Source: Nemophila menziesii (taxonomy: Eukaryota; Streptophyta; Magnoliopsida; Boraginales; Hydrophyllaceae). Taken from it: a stretch of DNA of 64,000 nt. Within the stretch, counting starts at the first letter, position 1, and each line of letters begins with the position of its first letter. A program made the position numbers and the translations under genes. The stretch spans positions 26,350,144-26,414,143 of the forward strand of contig JARWIR010000017.1 of NCBI GenBank assembly GCA_029959085.1, given 5' to 3'. A model generated the notes under the pieces. It saw only the letters and a list, made by a program, of their open reading frames with translations. It was not told the origin of the DNA and did no database searches. Shown in pieces: positions 20,632 through 31,252 of this stretch.

Positions 20632-22021
20632 TGTTGGCATATAGCCTCTCTTAATAGGTTGTTTTAATGTGACAAATCCTCTTATGTTTAGTGTGCTAAT
20701 TACTCTTGTTATTTATATTCCTTCTTGCATTCTTTTTCATCAAAAAGCACTTCTTTATCTTTTAGATCAAAGCTTTAGTGTTATATGTTATGAAACTAAT
20801 TCTCATATAAATACTTTTAACCTTATCTTTGTGTACATTGAGAATTAGCTTTAGTGATCAACTTCAAAGGTTCTTAGAATGATGTTTCCAACAACTTTCG
20901 TGAAGAAGATTTATTGATCCAAGTCATTATCTTTCAAAGTTACTTGGCGCGGTACACCGGACAAATGGCGCGGTACACCGGACCAAGAATGCGGACCAGG
21001 ACGCGGTGCAGAGGCTAGCCCGTCAGTAAGTTAGAAAATCAAACCATTGAAGTGCGGTACACCGCACGAAATCTTGCGGTACACCGCAAGAAAGGTTTTT
21101 CTGCACAAAAGACAAGTCATAAGTAATATATCCGTTGGGAGATTAATAGATCCGTTGGATCCAAGTCTTATGACCGTTGGAAGCCATTTTCTACTATAAA
21201 TTGAAGCTCTTTGAAGGCTACAACTACACCAACTAATTACAAACATTAAGGGGCTTAATTGCTATCATTCAAGAAGGTGTCAAAAGCTATACATAGTCAA
21301 AATCAACCTTAGTGAGCTTATAAGTCCTTTCAAGGAGTTAATCAAACAAGCCACAAGGTTCTATCTACTCAAGAGGAGTTCACAAGCTTTATAGTTCATA
21401 TCCACTCTTTTAGGAGTTTAGTTACAAGCTTTTATAAGCAACCCTTTAAACACTTTGTTTCTATCCTCTTAAGTCTAGGTCTTGTAATAGATAGATTAAG
21501 AGAGAATTCAAGTATAGGGAGTATACTTGGTATCCTTGTGTTGTGATTACACAAGTGGTTTGTCCTTCGTGTTATCGAAGAGGTTGTAAGGGTTATTGTG
21601 TTCTCGACCCGGTTAAGAGAGACACGGGAGCTTAGTGAAAAGCTTGAAATCCTAAGGAGGCTTCCTTAGGTAGTGGATGTAGGGAAACCGAACCACTATA
21701 AATCGCGTGTATCTTTCTATCCCTACTCTATTTACTTTCCGCAATTTATATGTTTGATAATATGCTTGCATGAATATTGTGACATTGATTATCTAGCTTA
21801 TCTAACATATTATTATCTTGAGTAGTAAGATATTAGAAACTCGCTTTACTTGTTTCACTTTATATCAAAACTCTTAGTTTAACCATTGTATGATCCCTTA
21901 GGAGTTTGATATATGAGTTGACTTAGTAGGTTCTTTCTTTTAATTATAATTGTCCAAAAGATTTTTAATTAGGCATTAATCTTATTAGTAATCCTATTCA
22001 CCCCCCCCTCTAGGACTATCA
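20632..22021 (+). repeat. 3' LTR of the SIRE-like element
   Basis: Nearly identical to 15144-16532. It carries the same dyad pairs (20949/20970 and 21054/21076). It is followed directly by the TAGTC duplication. Confidence 0.93.
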
Positions 22022-22026
22022 TAGTC

Positions 22027-22475
22027 ATCTATGAAGGTTATATAGTATGGGTTTTCTCCTTTACTAGCAGAATTCATAAAAACATTTAGGTCCGAATATA
22101 CTAACTCTAGTAGTTAAGAATTCTCGTGGTTTCGGGGAAAAAGGTCATTTTCCCACGAGTTTGGACTCTACATATAACATATATTTTATAAAGTCATCAC
22201 CTTATTAATCAAATGGATTTTTAGCCTTTTAATAGAAGAGAAAAGAAATCTAGCCTAACTAAACATTCAAGTAGATAAACAGAATTAGAAATGTCCTTAT
22301 AAGAGGTAACAAGGTTCAACCACACAAACCCGTATTTGAGAAACACCTTGCCCAAAAACTCATCAATTGGTACTAGTCATGGGTTACGGTATTTAGAACA
22401 AACAAGCCATTATACAAATACCATTTTCTCACAAAATCATCATTTTTGGTAATGATTATCACCCCTCCTCGGAAA
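22027..22475 (-). other. Older Copia internal DNA right of the nested insertion
   Basis: No intact domain. It lies between the protease remnant and the inserted SIRE-like element and has no integrase or RT motif on either strand. Confidence 0.45.
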
Positions 22476-22679
22476 CTAGTTTGAGACCTTCTTTATTAAA
22501 ATAGCTCCAGAAACCAAGTTCCTACGGAGCGAGTGGACAAAAAGAACAGCGTTTAACTCAAAGATCTTACTAGAAATGAGTTTGAGGGTAACCTGTCCTT
22601 TCCCGAGGACCATAGCAGTGGATGAGTCACCAAGGTACACGCATTCACCATTGGTTGCTTCCTCAAACTTTTTGAACAT
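22476..22679 (-). pseudogene. Copia protease remnant of the older element
   Basis: The minus-strand reading contains CVYLGDSSTAMVLGKGQV, LKLISSKIFELNAVLFV and RRNLVSGAIL. This matches the protease C-terminal region of Copia polyproteins (V.LG....V.G.G.V.L.....L.L..VL.VP...RNL.S). The catalytic DSG segment is not clear. The frame ends soon after RRNLVSG, and the rest of pol is missing. Confidence 0.7.
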
Positions 22680-22792
22680 GGTTTTATTTGAGCAAAAGTG
22701 TCATGAAGCCCCGGTGTCAAGGATCAACCTGCTTTTGATTTCCACCAAGTATGCCTCAACCATTACCACGACGATTATTTCTTCAGTTTCGG

Positions 22793-23726
22793 TTAGATTT
22801 GTAGCAGGTTTTGGATCAGGAAGGCTCTGAGCATACACTCAAAAGCTTTGTATCCTTCTTTACCACAAAAATAACAAGCACCCTTAGGTTTATGAATCTT
22901 ACTAGAAGTTTTGAACCTTCCATCTTTTTTGTTGGAGTTGTTGCGATTCTTATTTCCCCCAGATTTGGAATTGTTAGCACCATATTGTTTTCCATTTCCT
23001 TCGAACCTGTCCTTATTACCTTGGCCAGAACTTTCGACAAGGTTAGCTTTCAAGGAATGAGGAGGGAAAGAGAGAGACTTATCCTGGAGTCGATTGGCTT
23101 CTTCGACTTGGATATGGCTGATGAGTTCTTGGAGAGTCATTTCTTTCTTTTTGTGTTTGAGGTGATTACGGTATTCACTCCATGATGGGGGAAATTTCTT
23201 AAGTAAAATATTGGCTTGAAAAACTTTGCACATCTCATGCCTTCGACGATTACCTCTGCGCATAGGTTTTCCTACACATGCAGTTATTCATTCATAGGTT
23301 TTTGATCCGTAAGAATGAAGTTATACTAGTTACCAGTGACGTATTTCCTTTTACCGGAATCACCAGCCACATACTTTTTCTCAAGAGTTTCCCATATGAC
23401 CTTTTCCGACTTTTCTTTGGCAAGTAGATAAAAAATGGAACTTGAAACATTGTTCAACATCCAGCCCCGAGCCATTTTGTTTGTTCTTTTGAACTTGGAT
23501 AAGAGGGCAAGATGTCTAGATTGTTCTTCTTCAGTAGGAACTCCGTTTTCCACCATAAGTGAAGGATCTTCGACTATAGCAAAGTCGAGTCGTACGGTTC
23601 AAGACAGATCAAGATCTTTTGTGTCCAACGCTTGTAGTTGGAACCATTAAGGGGCTCCAACTTATTCATATCGGTAAAAGCCTTTGCATTCAAGGATGAA
23701 GCAACTTCTAAATTTGGAAAGGCCAT
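22793..23726 (-). pseudogene. gag of the older Copia, frameshifted
   Basis: Start at 23726: MAFPNLEVASSL, then LNGSNYKRWTQKILICLE, a normal Copia gag N-terminus, followed by a stop. The frame resumes at 23556 (EEEQSRHLALLSKFKRTNKM) and again at 23263 with SWSEYRNHLKHKKKEMTLQE. The C-terminal knuckle reads CYFCGKEGYKAFEC: the His of CX2CX4HX4C is replaced by Tyr, so zinc binding is likely lost. At least two disruptions make it inactive. Confidence 0.8.
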
Positions 23727-23769
23727 TTCAAAAAAATCCGGTGATATAAAATAATATCTTTTTAAGCTG

Positions 23770-24647
23770 TTGGTAAATAGTGAAGATCACCGGTTTAAAA
23801 AAATATAAATGGGAATACAAATACAGTAAATGAAATAATACAAACAAGACTTACACAGAATCGAAAATCAAACACAAATTACACGGAAATAAAATGGCGT
23901 TAAGAAGATATTCCGGCGTACCGGTTATCTCTAACAAAGAGTTTCTACACTAATATTTAGAGAAGTAGAAAGTAATTCTTTTGTTATTTTCTGATTCGTT
24001 TTCGTAACTAAGACAAATGAGGAGCTGTTGTATTTATATGGGAGTAGGTGAGGAGAAGGCCTTGTCAAAAACATCCTAATTAATGCCCTTGATTGCATCC
24101 ATAATTGGCCCTTAATTGACTACCATTTTTTATTGACACATATGTTACACATTTTCAATTTACAGCAATGAACCTGGACACTATGTTGACTTGGTTCATT
24201 CCCGTGTTGAACAATTTTTATAACAGTTGACTCGTGCGTAATTGGTGGACGCTTGTCTTCTGGTGCGTTATTTGTGGACGTTTGTCTTCTAGCTGGAGGG
24301 TTTTGAATTGACACCGACCATTATAAGAACCAGTCATCTTCCACTAAAGCCTCTTCCGAAAACTAGTTTCGTTTTTCATTTTTTGACTCCCCAAATCCCC
24401 CACAAGCCCACGGCACACGCCCACGCCATCGTCGGGCCAAGCGGGTGGTAGTGGTGCGTGCATGTGTGGCTTAGCCTTTTCCATTTTGGTTTTCATAGAC
24501 TATAGAGATTTTGTTAGGAATAGATAGGTAAACTATTTTAAGCTAATGTATTTTCTATCTCTGCTCCTATGTGGGACATTTTTTTCACAAAAAAGTGTCT
24601 TTTCCACTTCTCACATAAGAACATGAATATAATTAAAATTAATGATG
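23770..24647 (-). mobile_element. 5' LTR of the older Copia, truncated
   Basis: Begins TGTTGGTAAATAG and matches 13299-14160 with scattered differences and a missing block near its start. The match stops at ATTAAAATTAATG (24647), before the expected CCAACA end, where an antisense SIRE-type LTR begins. The distal LTR end and the right target duplication are therefore lost. Confidence 0.8.
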
Positions 24648-25488
24648 TGCATCAAGCTATTCTTGTGATGATAAAGTGAATATCATAGCTTTGATCTTTT
24701 GTGGAATGACCATTATGATCGTGTGAAAGTTTAGGCTTCAAGAGATTTAATGAATGCTCCTTTGGTAGGGGTATTTATAGCCTTCAAAGAATCCAACGAA
24801 TCTTATTTGAGAAATCTGTCATGACTGAAAACAAGGACACATTTTGGAAAAATGTACTTTCTTCCTATTGAGGTCCAATGTATCAATTCCGGCATCTACT
24901 TTCTATAAATAGGATGACGTTAGTTTCTCGATTTCACGAGGCTGTTTTCAAGCGGGGTTACGTTTTTTTTACAAAAATGGGATCCCGAGGTCTCTCTGTA
25001 TTTTGAGATGGATTATTTGTTGTGATGCTCAAATGACTATCGTTTATTCCATAATGTTTATCAGCGTGAAATTCTACATATTTTGTTGCTTCAACTTGAA
25101 AGCCAATTCAAAACACACAAGAAGATATGACATGAATAGTTTACAAGATCAAATATGTCAAAAGGAACAAATAAGTGTTTGATGTGGTGTTTAAATGAAC
25201 ATGCTCTTAATATGACAAGTATTCTAAAACTATATGCCAAAAAATTTGAAGTTTAGCACTTGTATCAATTTATTACTCAAAAAGAGTTATGCTTAAGGAT
25301 CAATCAAATCATATAACTGTGATTACAAGTGATTTGAAGTGTATTAAGGCTTAGTATTAGGTGTTTATGCCAAAGAATTATGTAATTTATGTTGCAAGAG
25401 TAGTTGTAAAAGTTTATGCAACAAGCACTAACATACCTAAGGATTTGTCATAATAAAATAACTAATGAAATGGGCTATTTGCCAACAT
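24648..25488 (-). mobile_element. Antisense SIRE-type LTR (3' LTR), truncated
   Basis: On the minus strand it starts TGTTGGCAAATAGCCC at 25488 and runs TATTTTATTATGACAAATCC, the same opening as the LTRs at 15144 and 25826 with divergence. A CTATAAATACC TATA box lies at about 24766-24777 (minus). The distal end is cut by the older Copia LTR at 24647. Immediately upstream (25489-25515) is a degenerate ATCAT..AAAAATGAGAAGAA border in place of the polypurine tract. Confidence 0.7.
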
Positions 25489-25820
25489 TCTTCTCATTTT
25501 TTATGATGACAAATCCTACAAAAATACACTCCTATAATAATATTAAATGCAACACAAAAAGAGTCAAGAAATTGATATATTATTTGGGTTTAATACATGT
25601 CATTATAACATGATATATATACATGAAAGAAACATATCAACATAATCTTTCTCCCCCTTTGTCTTCATCAAAAAGAGGTTAAACTATATATGTAATTAAG
25701 CATCATGGGTTTACTAGAAACTGATGTCTCCGTATATGTGTCAGAATAATCTAGTCAGGAGATATCATTTTAGGTGCATTATGTGCTTGGCTGAAGAATT
25801 TTTCCCCATTATTTGATATA
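25489..25820 (-). other. 3' internal region of the antisense SIRE-type element
   Basis: Contains, in reverse, CTTTTTGATGAAGACAAAGG followed by GGGAGAAAGATT (about 25645-25675), the extra polypurine-tract signature of SIRE elements. No protein domain. Confidence 0.6.
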
Positions 25821-25898
25821 TTCTTTGTTGGCATATTGCCTCCTTCCATAGGTTGTTTTAATGTGACAAATCCTCTTGTGATTAGTGTGCTTATTACT

Positions 25899-25901
<3 letters not shown>

Positions 25902-25970
<69 letters not shown>
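25902..25970. repeat. (AT)n microsatellite inside the solo LTR
   Basis: About 68 bases of TA repeats at the place where the sister LTRs have TTGTTATTTATATTCCTT. Confidence 0.95.
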
Positions 25971-25972
<2 letters not shown>

Positions 25973-26878
25973 TATCTTGCACTATTTTGCATCAAAAACA
26001 CTTTAAATATCATTCTTATTATGCCTTAATATTATATCTTAAGAAACTAATTCTCATACAAATACTTTTATTCATATTTTTGTGTACATTGAGAATTAGC
26101 CTTCATGATCAACTACAAAGTTTCTTAGAATGATGTTTCCAACAACTCTCGTGAAAAAAGTTTCTTTATCCAAGCATCGTAGTAAAAATTGTACTTATTA
26201 GAGCGCGGACGCATGTTAGGGTTTTCTGCTCAACGATAGAGACAAAAAGAAATATATCTGTTGGGAAAACTAATAGATCCGTTGGACACAAGCCTTATGA
26301 CCGTTGGGAGCATTTTGCAGCTATAAAATGAAGGTCTTTCAAGGCTACAACTACACTTCTATCCACAAATACTAAAGGGCTTAATTGTTATCATCCAAGA
26401 AGGTGTCAAGAGCTATTCATAGTCAAAATAATTCTTAGTGTGCTATAAAGTTTTTATCCACTCATTCAAGGAGTTAATCCAATAAGCCACAAAGTTCTAT
26501 CTACTAAAAAGGAGTTTTTCACGCTTAGTGTTATATCTACTCATTAGGAGATTGTTAGCAAAGTTGTCTCACCCTTTAAACACTTACATCTATCCTCTTA
26601 AGTCTAGTCTTTGTAATAGATAGATTAAGAGAGAATTTGAGTATCGGGAGTATACCCGGTGTCCTTGTGTTGCGATAGCACAAGAGTTTTTCCTTCGTGG
26701 TATCGAAGTGGTTGTAAGGGTTATTGTGTTCTTGACCCGGTTAAAAGAGACATGGGAGCTTAGTGAAAAGCTTGAAAATCCTAAGGTGGCTACCTTAGGT
26801 AGTGGAGTAGGGAAACCGAACCACTAAACATGCTTGAGTATTCGCTTTCCCTAAACTATTTACTTCCGCACTCTATGT

Positions 26879-27106
26879 GCCCGTTTGGAATTGATTAATT
26901 TAGAGTTAAAAGCGCTTTTTGATTTAAATTAAAACATTTGTAAAAATAATTTTAAAATATGTTGACATCCAAAATCACTTTAAGTGATTATTTTATTAAT
27001 CACTTATTTAGTGGTCTTTCTTAAAGTGATTTTAAGAGTCTAAAATATTTTTATGGATCTAAAATCACTTCAAGTGATTATTTTGAAAAGCAATCCCAAA
27101 CGGGCA
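26879..27106. mobile_element. hAT-like MITE nested in the solo LTR
   Basis: Inverted ends GCCCGTTTGGAATTG and, in reverse, TGCCCGTTTGGGATTG enclose 228 bases rich in AAAATCACTT/AAGTGATT inverted units. Flanks CTCTATGT (26871-26878) and CTATATGT (27107-27114) differ at one of eight bases, fitting an 8-bp hAT duplication. The sister LTRs lack it, so it inserted later. Confidence 0.75.
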
Positions 27107-27361
27107 CTATATGTTTGATTATATGCTTGTATGAATATCGTAATAATTTATATCCCTTATCTCTTTAGTTATCGTTTATTGATTTCTCGTCTTTTCAATT
27201 ATATCAAACCTAGTTACCATATTGCATGATCCCTTAGTGTTTGATATATATTGACTTAGAAGTTATTCTTTAAACTTATAATATCCAAAAGGTTTTTAAT
27301 TAGGCATTAATCTTATTAGTAATCCTATTCAACCCCTCGTCCCTCTAGGACTTTCATTCTT

Positions 27362-28220
27362 TGTGTTCAGTTAAAGAATCGAAACAAAGGTTTTCATTTC
27401 TCTACATGCAGAAAAAGTGAAACAATGCACGGTGAATATGTCTTTACTATCAACTAGTGTAGTAGGATTAGTAGGATCAACTATCACATTTATATCTCTA
27501 GTACAATAGAATTTTTCATCTAAGTGGCCAACACCTCTTCACTTAGTGCAGAGTAGAGGATACTTTTCATACAGTATTGGTTGATCAATGACTTTCACAT
27601 CTAGTAGGCTACGTTTGAGGGATTTTTTACATTAATCTTGATAAGAAATTTTGCGTACAATGTTATTTCTCTTGATTCTATTTGGATATCCGACTTAGTT
27701 GGTGCGCCAAGCGATGTCGCTATCTTGTTGAGACCCTTTTTTGTCTATGTCTCACCCTGAAACTTGAATCCAAGTGCATACCTTTGAAATTTCATAGTTA
27801 TTGAACATGAAAAATTTAGGCATTTTTTCAAGCATGAGTTGTCTACCAAAGATATGGTAGAGTCCCCCAATTACCTTCGTCCTATCACCCTCGATTTTAA
27901 ATTTAAATATTAACCATCCGCTTTTATGAAGGCAAAGGTCATATTTAACGCCACATGTCTTTATCAATCTCTGTATCACATCTCTATCGGGGAGTATAAT
28001 AATGACGTATCCGATAAGAAAGCATCCATAGGCTTGCTTTGTCGTCTTGATATCATCAAATGTGAGTTTGACGAGCTAGCCCAGTTTTACTGGGTATTGT
28101 TTCCCTGACATGCCGAATTTGGTTTATTGGTAAGAGTATCTTAATGTGTGGCTTTGGGTGTGCTAGTACTTGCCAACAGGCAACAAGTCATCATGAGGCT
28201 ATGAGTCCTCCATAATTCCT
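27362..28220 (-). pseudogene. Decayed DUF4283 / zinc-knuckle ORF
   Basis: Minus strand from about 28108 (MSGKQYPVKLG, stop, VKLTFDDIKTTKQ). The longest open piece is 27979-27752 with GWLIFKFKIEGDRTKVIGG, LYHIFGRQLMLEKMPKFF and CTWIQVSG. That is the pattern of the DUF4283 domain (W-F-F-F-.-....V..G.P......L.L..W.P.F....., followed by WV.L.G). Further on, with frame changes, comes DQPILYEKYPLLCTK-RGVGHLDEK, a CX2C..GH...C-type knuckle with two cysteines damaged. Such DUF4283 plus knuckle proteins are carried by plant retroelements, including LINEs. Here the ORF lies between an antisense SIRE-type LTR and GGTATACC dyad pairs, as an accessory ORF would. Confidence 0.6.
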
Positions 28221-28293
28221 TAAGTTGCAATCTCAACATTTTCTTTGCGCCCTTTTCACAATAAAAATTTATAATTCCAAGGGGTTTTCTATT

Positions 28294-28384
28294 ATACCAG
28301 AGATTTGTGTGGTATACCAAAGGTCCTTGTCATTCATGTGATGTGTTGTAGCTTGTGATATACCGAGTTGGGCTACGATATACC
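28294..28384. promoter_or_regulatory. Two pairs of GGTATACC-type dyads upstream of the DUF4283 ORF
   Basis: TTATACC (28292) and GTATACC (28312), spacing 20; GATATACC at 28357 and 28377, spacing 20. They lie 180-280 bases upstream of the minus-strand ORF start at 28108. They resemble GCGGTATACCGC at 55100 but have lost the outer GC arms. Confidence 0.4.
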
Positions 28385-28389
28385 ACGAC

Positions 28390-28838
28390 AAGTGACGATC
28401 AGCATCAATGGAACCCGTTTTTCTTTCCAGAACAATAAAATCTTGCTTTCCGGTATGGAATCAATGGAAAGGGTCATATAGATGATTGTATACCATTATT
28501 TGGCGATATTTCCTTCTTTTCAATGTGTGAATCCCTAGTAATCAGAGTCAAGGCACATGGAAGACATGAGAGTAAGGGCACATGGAAAACATAAGTTTGA
28601 TTGTTCCGGTAGGTTGGTTTTGTCGGTGTAGTGGCGTCCGATGGTTGTTGTTAGCTTTTCGATGTGCTATGACACCTCCAATCAATGTGAGCGTTACTCT
28701 AGTATGTTGATAAAAACGCAAGAAAGAGATTTTGGAATGTTTTTTTCCTAATCTTCAATTTTTGTTGGGTAGCTTTTAAGATTATAGCTTTCTATAGCAA
28801 CATGTGTTACTATGATATTTAATTTTCTATGTATTTAG

Positions 28839-28841
<3 letters not shown>
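28390..28841. other. Noncoding internal DNA of the same old element
   Basis: No open frame or domain was recognised on either strand. Confidence 0.4.

Positions 28842-28890
<49 letters not shown>
28842..28890. repeat. (AT)n microsatellite
   Basis: About 48 bases of TA repeats downstream of the CYP86A-like gene. Confidence 0.95.
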
Positions 28891-28892
<2 letters not shown>

Positions 28893-29159
28893 TAAATAAT
28901 TAATTTATTAGAAATCAGTGTATAGAATTTGAATTTGAAGATTAAAACCAATTAATTCACATTTATTATCAATAATATTCATACAATATAACAAAAGAAA
29001 CTCTTCGAAGCATATACGTATAACCCAGAAAACTCAAATCAAACGGTCAAGTATATACTTTTAATAACTCACGTAAATAAATTCATAATACTCAATGTAA
29101 AGCATATTCAATTTTCAAAGGGGTGTCATCTCCTTTTCTTAACCAACCTTCTCATATTT

Positions 29160-30731
29160 CTAGGCAATCATAGCCGTCATAAATGTAGCTTCGAGCTCAC
29201 GTGGTTCCAAGTAAACTTTTAGCCCATTTTTCATGAACAACGTTAGAGACATTTTCTGCTCGACACTATGACCTGGAACTAGCGATAACCGGTAACGTAA
29301 CAACACGGCGGAAGCCACGGATTTCATTTGAAGATAGGCCAAATCCTTGCCTAAACAAGTCCTCGGTCCACCGTTAAATGCCACAAATTTATATCCATCT
29401 AGGGGCGGTTCAAACCGGTCTCCACCTATTGAAAGCCATCTCTCCGGTTTAAATTCCATACAATCCTCTCCCCATATACTCTTCATTCTCCCAACTGAAT
29501 ATATCGAATATGTTACTGTTGAGCCAGCCGGAACAAACGTTCCATCAGGCAAAACATCATCGGAGATCACATACTTGAAATCCTCTGGCACAGATGGATA
29601 TAAACGTAGGGTTTCAGCTAATGCAGCCTTGAGATAAACTAACTTATCTGCTTCGTCAAACACCAACGGCTCTTCGATCCATTTTTCTTGATATTTGCCT
29701 CGAGTTTCACGTAAAGTTTTTGATATTTCATGTATAATCTTTCTCTCAACATTTGGATTTTTCATAATGAGCCAAAAAAACCAACTGAGAGCGACAGAAG
29801 AAGTATCCCTACCTGCGAGAACAAAGTTAAGAGCAATACGTTGAAGTACTGGACTTGGAAAAAGTTTACCATCCACATCTTTCTTCAAGAATCGTGACAA
29901 TAAATCATCAGATGGAGATACTATACGTGCATCTAAAGCTTCAGTCATGTAATTCCCAACTATTTCAAGACTTTTCTTCAGCTTCATTTCAGCTCCAATG
30001 CCTAAAACTTTCTTTATCCGCCATAGAAAATTAGGGTAGAGTAATCTTTGTAGTGTTGTTTCAGTTGCTGAATCAAAAGCTATGGCAAATGGATTTTTAG
30101 GTAGTTCAGGTGAAAGGGTTTCAGGGTCTTTGCCAAATGTGAGGCCACAGATGTTATCAAAGGTTAAACGAAGCAATAAATCTTGCAAATCTACGGCTGT
30201 TTTATTTTCTGCCGCCTTTTGTAAGATGACCCATAAACGAGTTTTAATCGTTCTACTCACCCACCGTGCCATAGCTTGCCGAAGTGTCCTTGTTGTAAAC
30301 TCAAGAGCGGCGGTTTTTCTTTGTATAAGCCATGTCTCTCCATCACTGTTGAAAATACCTTGTCCTAAAAGGTCATGAAAAGCTGTTTGCCATGAAGGAC
30401 CTTTAGGGTAGTTGTCGAACCGGGTTCTAAGAATATGTTCAATATTTTTAGGGTGAGATGTGACAGTAAAGAACCCTTGTTTGTATGCGAAAAATGGAAT
30501 TGCAATGGTGCATGTTTGGTATGTGGCTGCACTGCCCGTAGCACTGACGTTTCCCGCTACCCAATCATGGAATCGCCTCCGGTTAATGAATAAACCAGGA
30601 AGACTGCCTACGACTGGCCAGACCGTTGGACCGTTTAGTTTTTTGGCTAAGAAATAGAACCATAGAAGGTAAGCTATTAAAGCTGATACAACACTGATGA
30701 AAATGAAATCCATTTGATTAACTAGGGACAT
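29160..30731 (-). CDS. CYP86A: Cytochrome P450 CYP86A-like fatty-acid omega-hydroxylase, single exon
   Basis: 523 residues without introns, as usual for CYP86A genes. An N-terminal membrane anchor (about residues 8-28) is followed by [14 protein letters not shown]. The highly conserved blocks are [40 protein letters not shown] and [18 protein letters not shown]. The I-helix is AGRDTSS (306-312), the K-helix AETLR, and [20 protein letters not shown] precedes the heme loop [10 protein letters not shown] with Cys459. The family omega-hydroxylates C16-C18 fatty acids at the ER for cutin and suberin. Similarity to the CYP86A8/LACERATA type is from memory of conserved blocks. The first Met at 30731 is used; Met7 (MDFIF) is an alternative. 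No damage is seen. Its upstream region carries a TATA box and an 86-bp tandem duplication. Confidence 0.95.
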   Translation of the reverse strand: MSLVNQMDFIFISVVSALIAYLLWFYFLAKKLNGPTVWPVVGSLPGLFINRRRFHDWVAGNVSATGSAATYQTCTIAIPFFAYKQGFFTVTSHPKNIEHILRTRFDNYPKGPSWQTAFHDLLGQGIFNSDGETWLIQRKTAALEFTTRTLRQAMARWVSRTIKTRLWVILQKAAENKTAVDLQDLLLRLTFDNICGLTFGKDPETLSPELPKNPFAIAFDSATETTLQRLLYPNFLWRIKKVLGIGAEMKLKKSLEIVGNYMTEALDARIVSPSDDLLSRFLKKDVDGKLFPSPVLQRIALNFVLAGRDTSSVALSWFFWLIMKNPNVERKIIHEISKTLRETRGKYQEKWIEEPLVFDEADKLVYLKAALAETLRLYPSVPEDFKYVISDDVLPDGTFVPAGSTVTYSIYSVGRMKSIWGEDCMEFKPERWLSIGGDRFEPPLDGYKFVAFNGGPRTCLGKDLAYLQMKSVASAVLLRYRLSLVPGHSVEQKMSLTLFMKNGLKVYLEPRELEATFMTAMIA

Positions 30732-30765
30732 TTAATTGTTGGGTGTGAGAAAAGAAGTGTAAAGG

Positions 30766-30780
30766 AAATAGGTATTTATA
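30766..30780 (-). promoter_or_regulatory. TATA box of the CYP86A-like gene
   Basis: On the minus strand CCATATAAATACC lies about 40-50 bases before the ATG at 30731, giving a very short 5' leader if transcription starts about 30 bases downstream. Confidence 0.65.
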
Positions 30781-30858
30781 TGGAAATTAATTGATAGTTA
30801 GTGAAAGTTGTAGGAGAAGTTGTTAGGAAACTTGTGACAATAGTAAACGAAAATGTTT

Positions 30859-31018
30859 TCTTTGTTTGGTTGATAGGAATTACACTTGACTTTAATTTGT
30901 TCTGATAGCAAAAGAATTGGTACTGAAAGCTAAAAGAAAATGATTCTTTGTTTGGTTGATAGGAATTACACTTGACTTTAATTTGTTTTGATAGCAAAAG
31001 AATTGGTACTGAAAGCTG
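30859..31018. repeat. 86-bp tandem duplication in the CYP86A-like promoter
   Basis: Units start at 30859 and 30945 with TCTTTGTTTGGTTGATAGG. They are almost identical (TTGTTCTGATAG against TTGTTTTGATAG) through GGTACTGAAAGCT. They lie 130-290 bases upstream of the start codon. Confidence 0.9.
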
Positions 31019-31031
31019 CTAACCAAATTAT

Positions 31032-31243
31032 TAGCAATGACATAATACCCCTACAATCATCTCATCTAAAATTATACGACTTAATAATCATTCATATCGT
31101 GGCATGAATTGGTTGGTAATAAATTGATCGTTAATCAGATCAAGAAAATAAATAGATTAACGATTTATAGTCAACCAACTCACGCCACGTCATGGGTGGT
31201 ATACTTAGGGTGGTATGATTTTAGGTGACATATATCATTACTC
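31032..31243. mobile_element. MULE-type MITE, GAGTAATG family
   Basis: Perfect 9-bp target duplication CCAAATTAT (31023-31031 and 31244-31252). The ends are TAGCAATGACATA and, in reverse, GAGTAATGATATATG. The interior contains a long inverted repeat around GAATTGGTTGGTAATAAATT / AATCGTTAATC. Related copies lie at 37241-37433 (9-bp duplication) and 39688-39797 (truncated). Confidence 0.8.
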
Positions 31244-31252
31244 CCAAATTAT

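Larger units (their letters stand above)
15144..22021 (+). mobile_element. Young non-autonomous SIRE-like Copia retrotransposon, complete ends
   Basis: LTRs 15144-16532 and 20632-22021 are nearly identical (about three substitutions plus one C-run length difference seen over 1.39 kb). The 5-bp target duplication is TAGTC (15139-15143 and 22022-22026). Primer site TGGTATCAGAGC (16535-16546, initiator tRNA-Met) and polypurine tract AAAAAGGGGGAGAT (20618-20631) are both intact. Several extra GGGGGAG tracts upstream of the 3' LTR are typical of the SIRE/Maximus lineage. Contents: a gag with one stop, a noncoding stretch, and an unrelated 411-residue ORF. Protease, integrase, RT and RNase H are absent, so replication would need a helper. 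It lies inside the older Copia 13299-24647. Confidence 0.92.
25826..27356 (+). mobile_element. Solo LTR of the SIRE-like family
   Basis: TGTTGGCATATTGCC...CTCTAGGACTTTCA, alignable end to end with the LTRs 15144-16532 and 20632-22021. It is flanked by a perfect 5-bp duplication TTCTT (25821-25825 and 27357-27361), so it is the product of LTR-LTR recombination rather than a fragment. It contains an (AT)n run at 25902-25970 and a small hAT-like MITE at 26879-27106. The segment that carries the dyad pairs in the young element (15461-15602) is not preserved here. Confidence 0.9.

Noticed and set aside
22811..23185. 124-residue plus-strand frame
   Set aside because: Antisense to the Copia gag on the minus strand.
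5298..30731. Biosynthetic gene cluster made of the two P450s
   Set aside because: They belong to different clans, lie 22 kb apart with only transposons between, and no other pathway enzyme is present.
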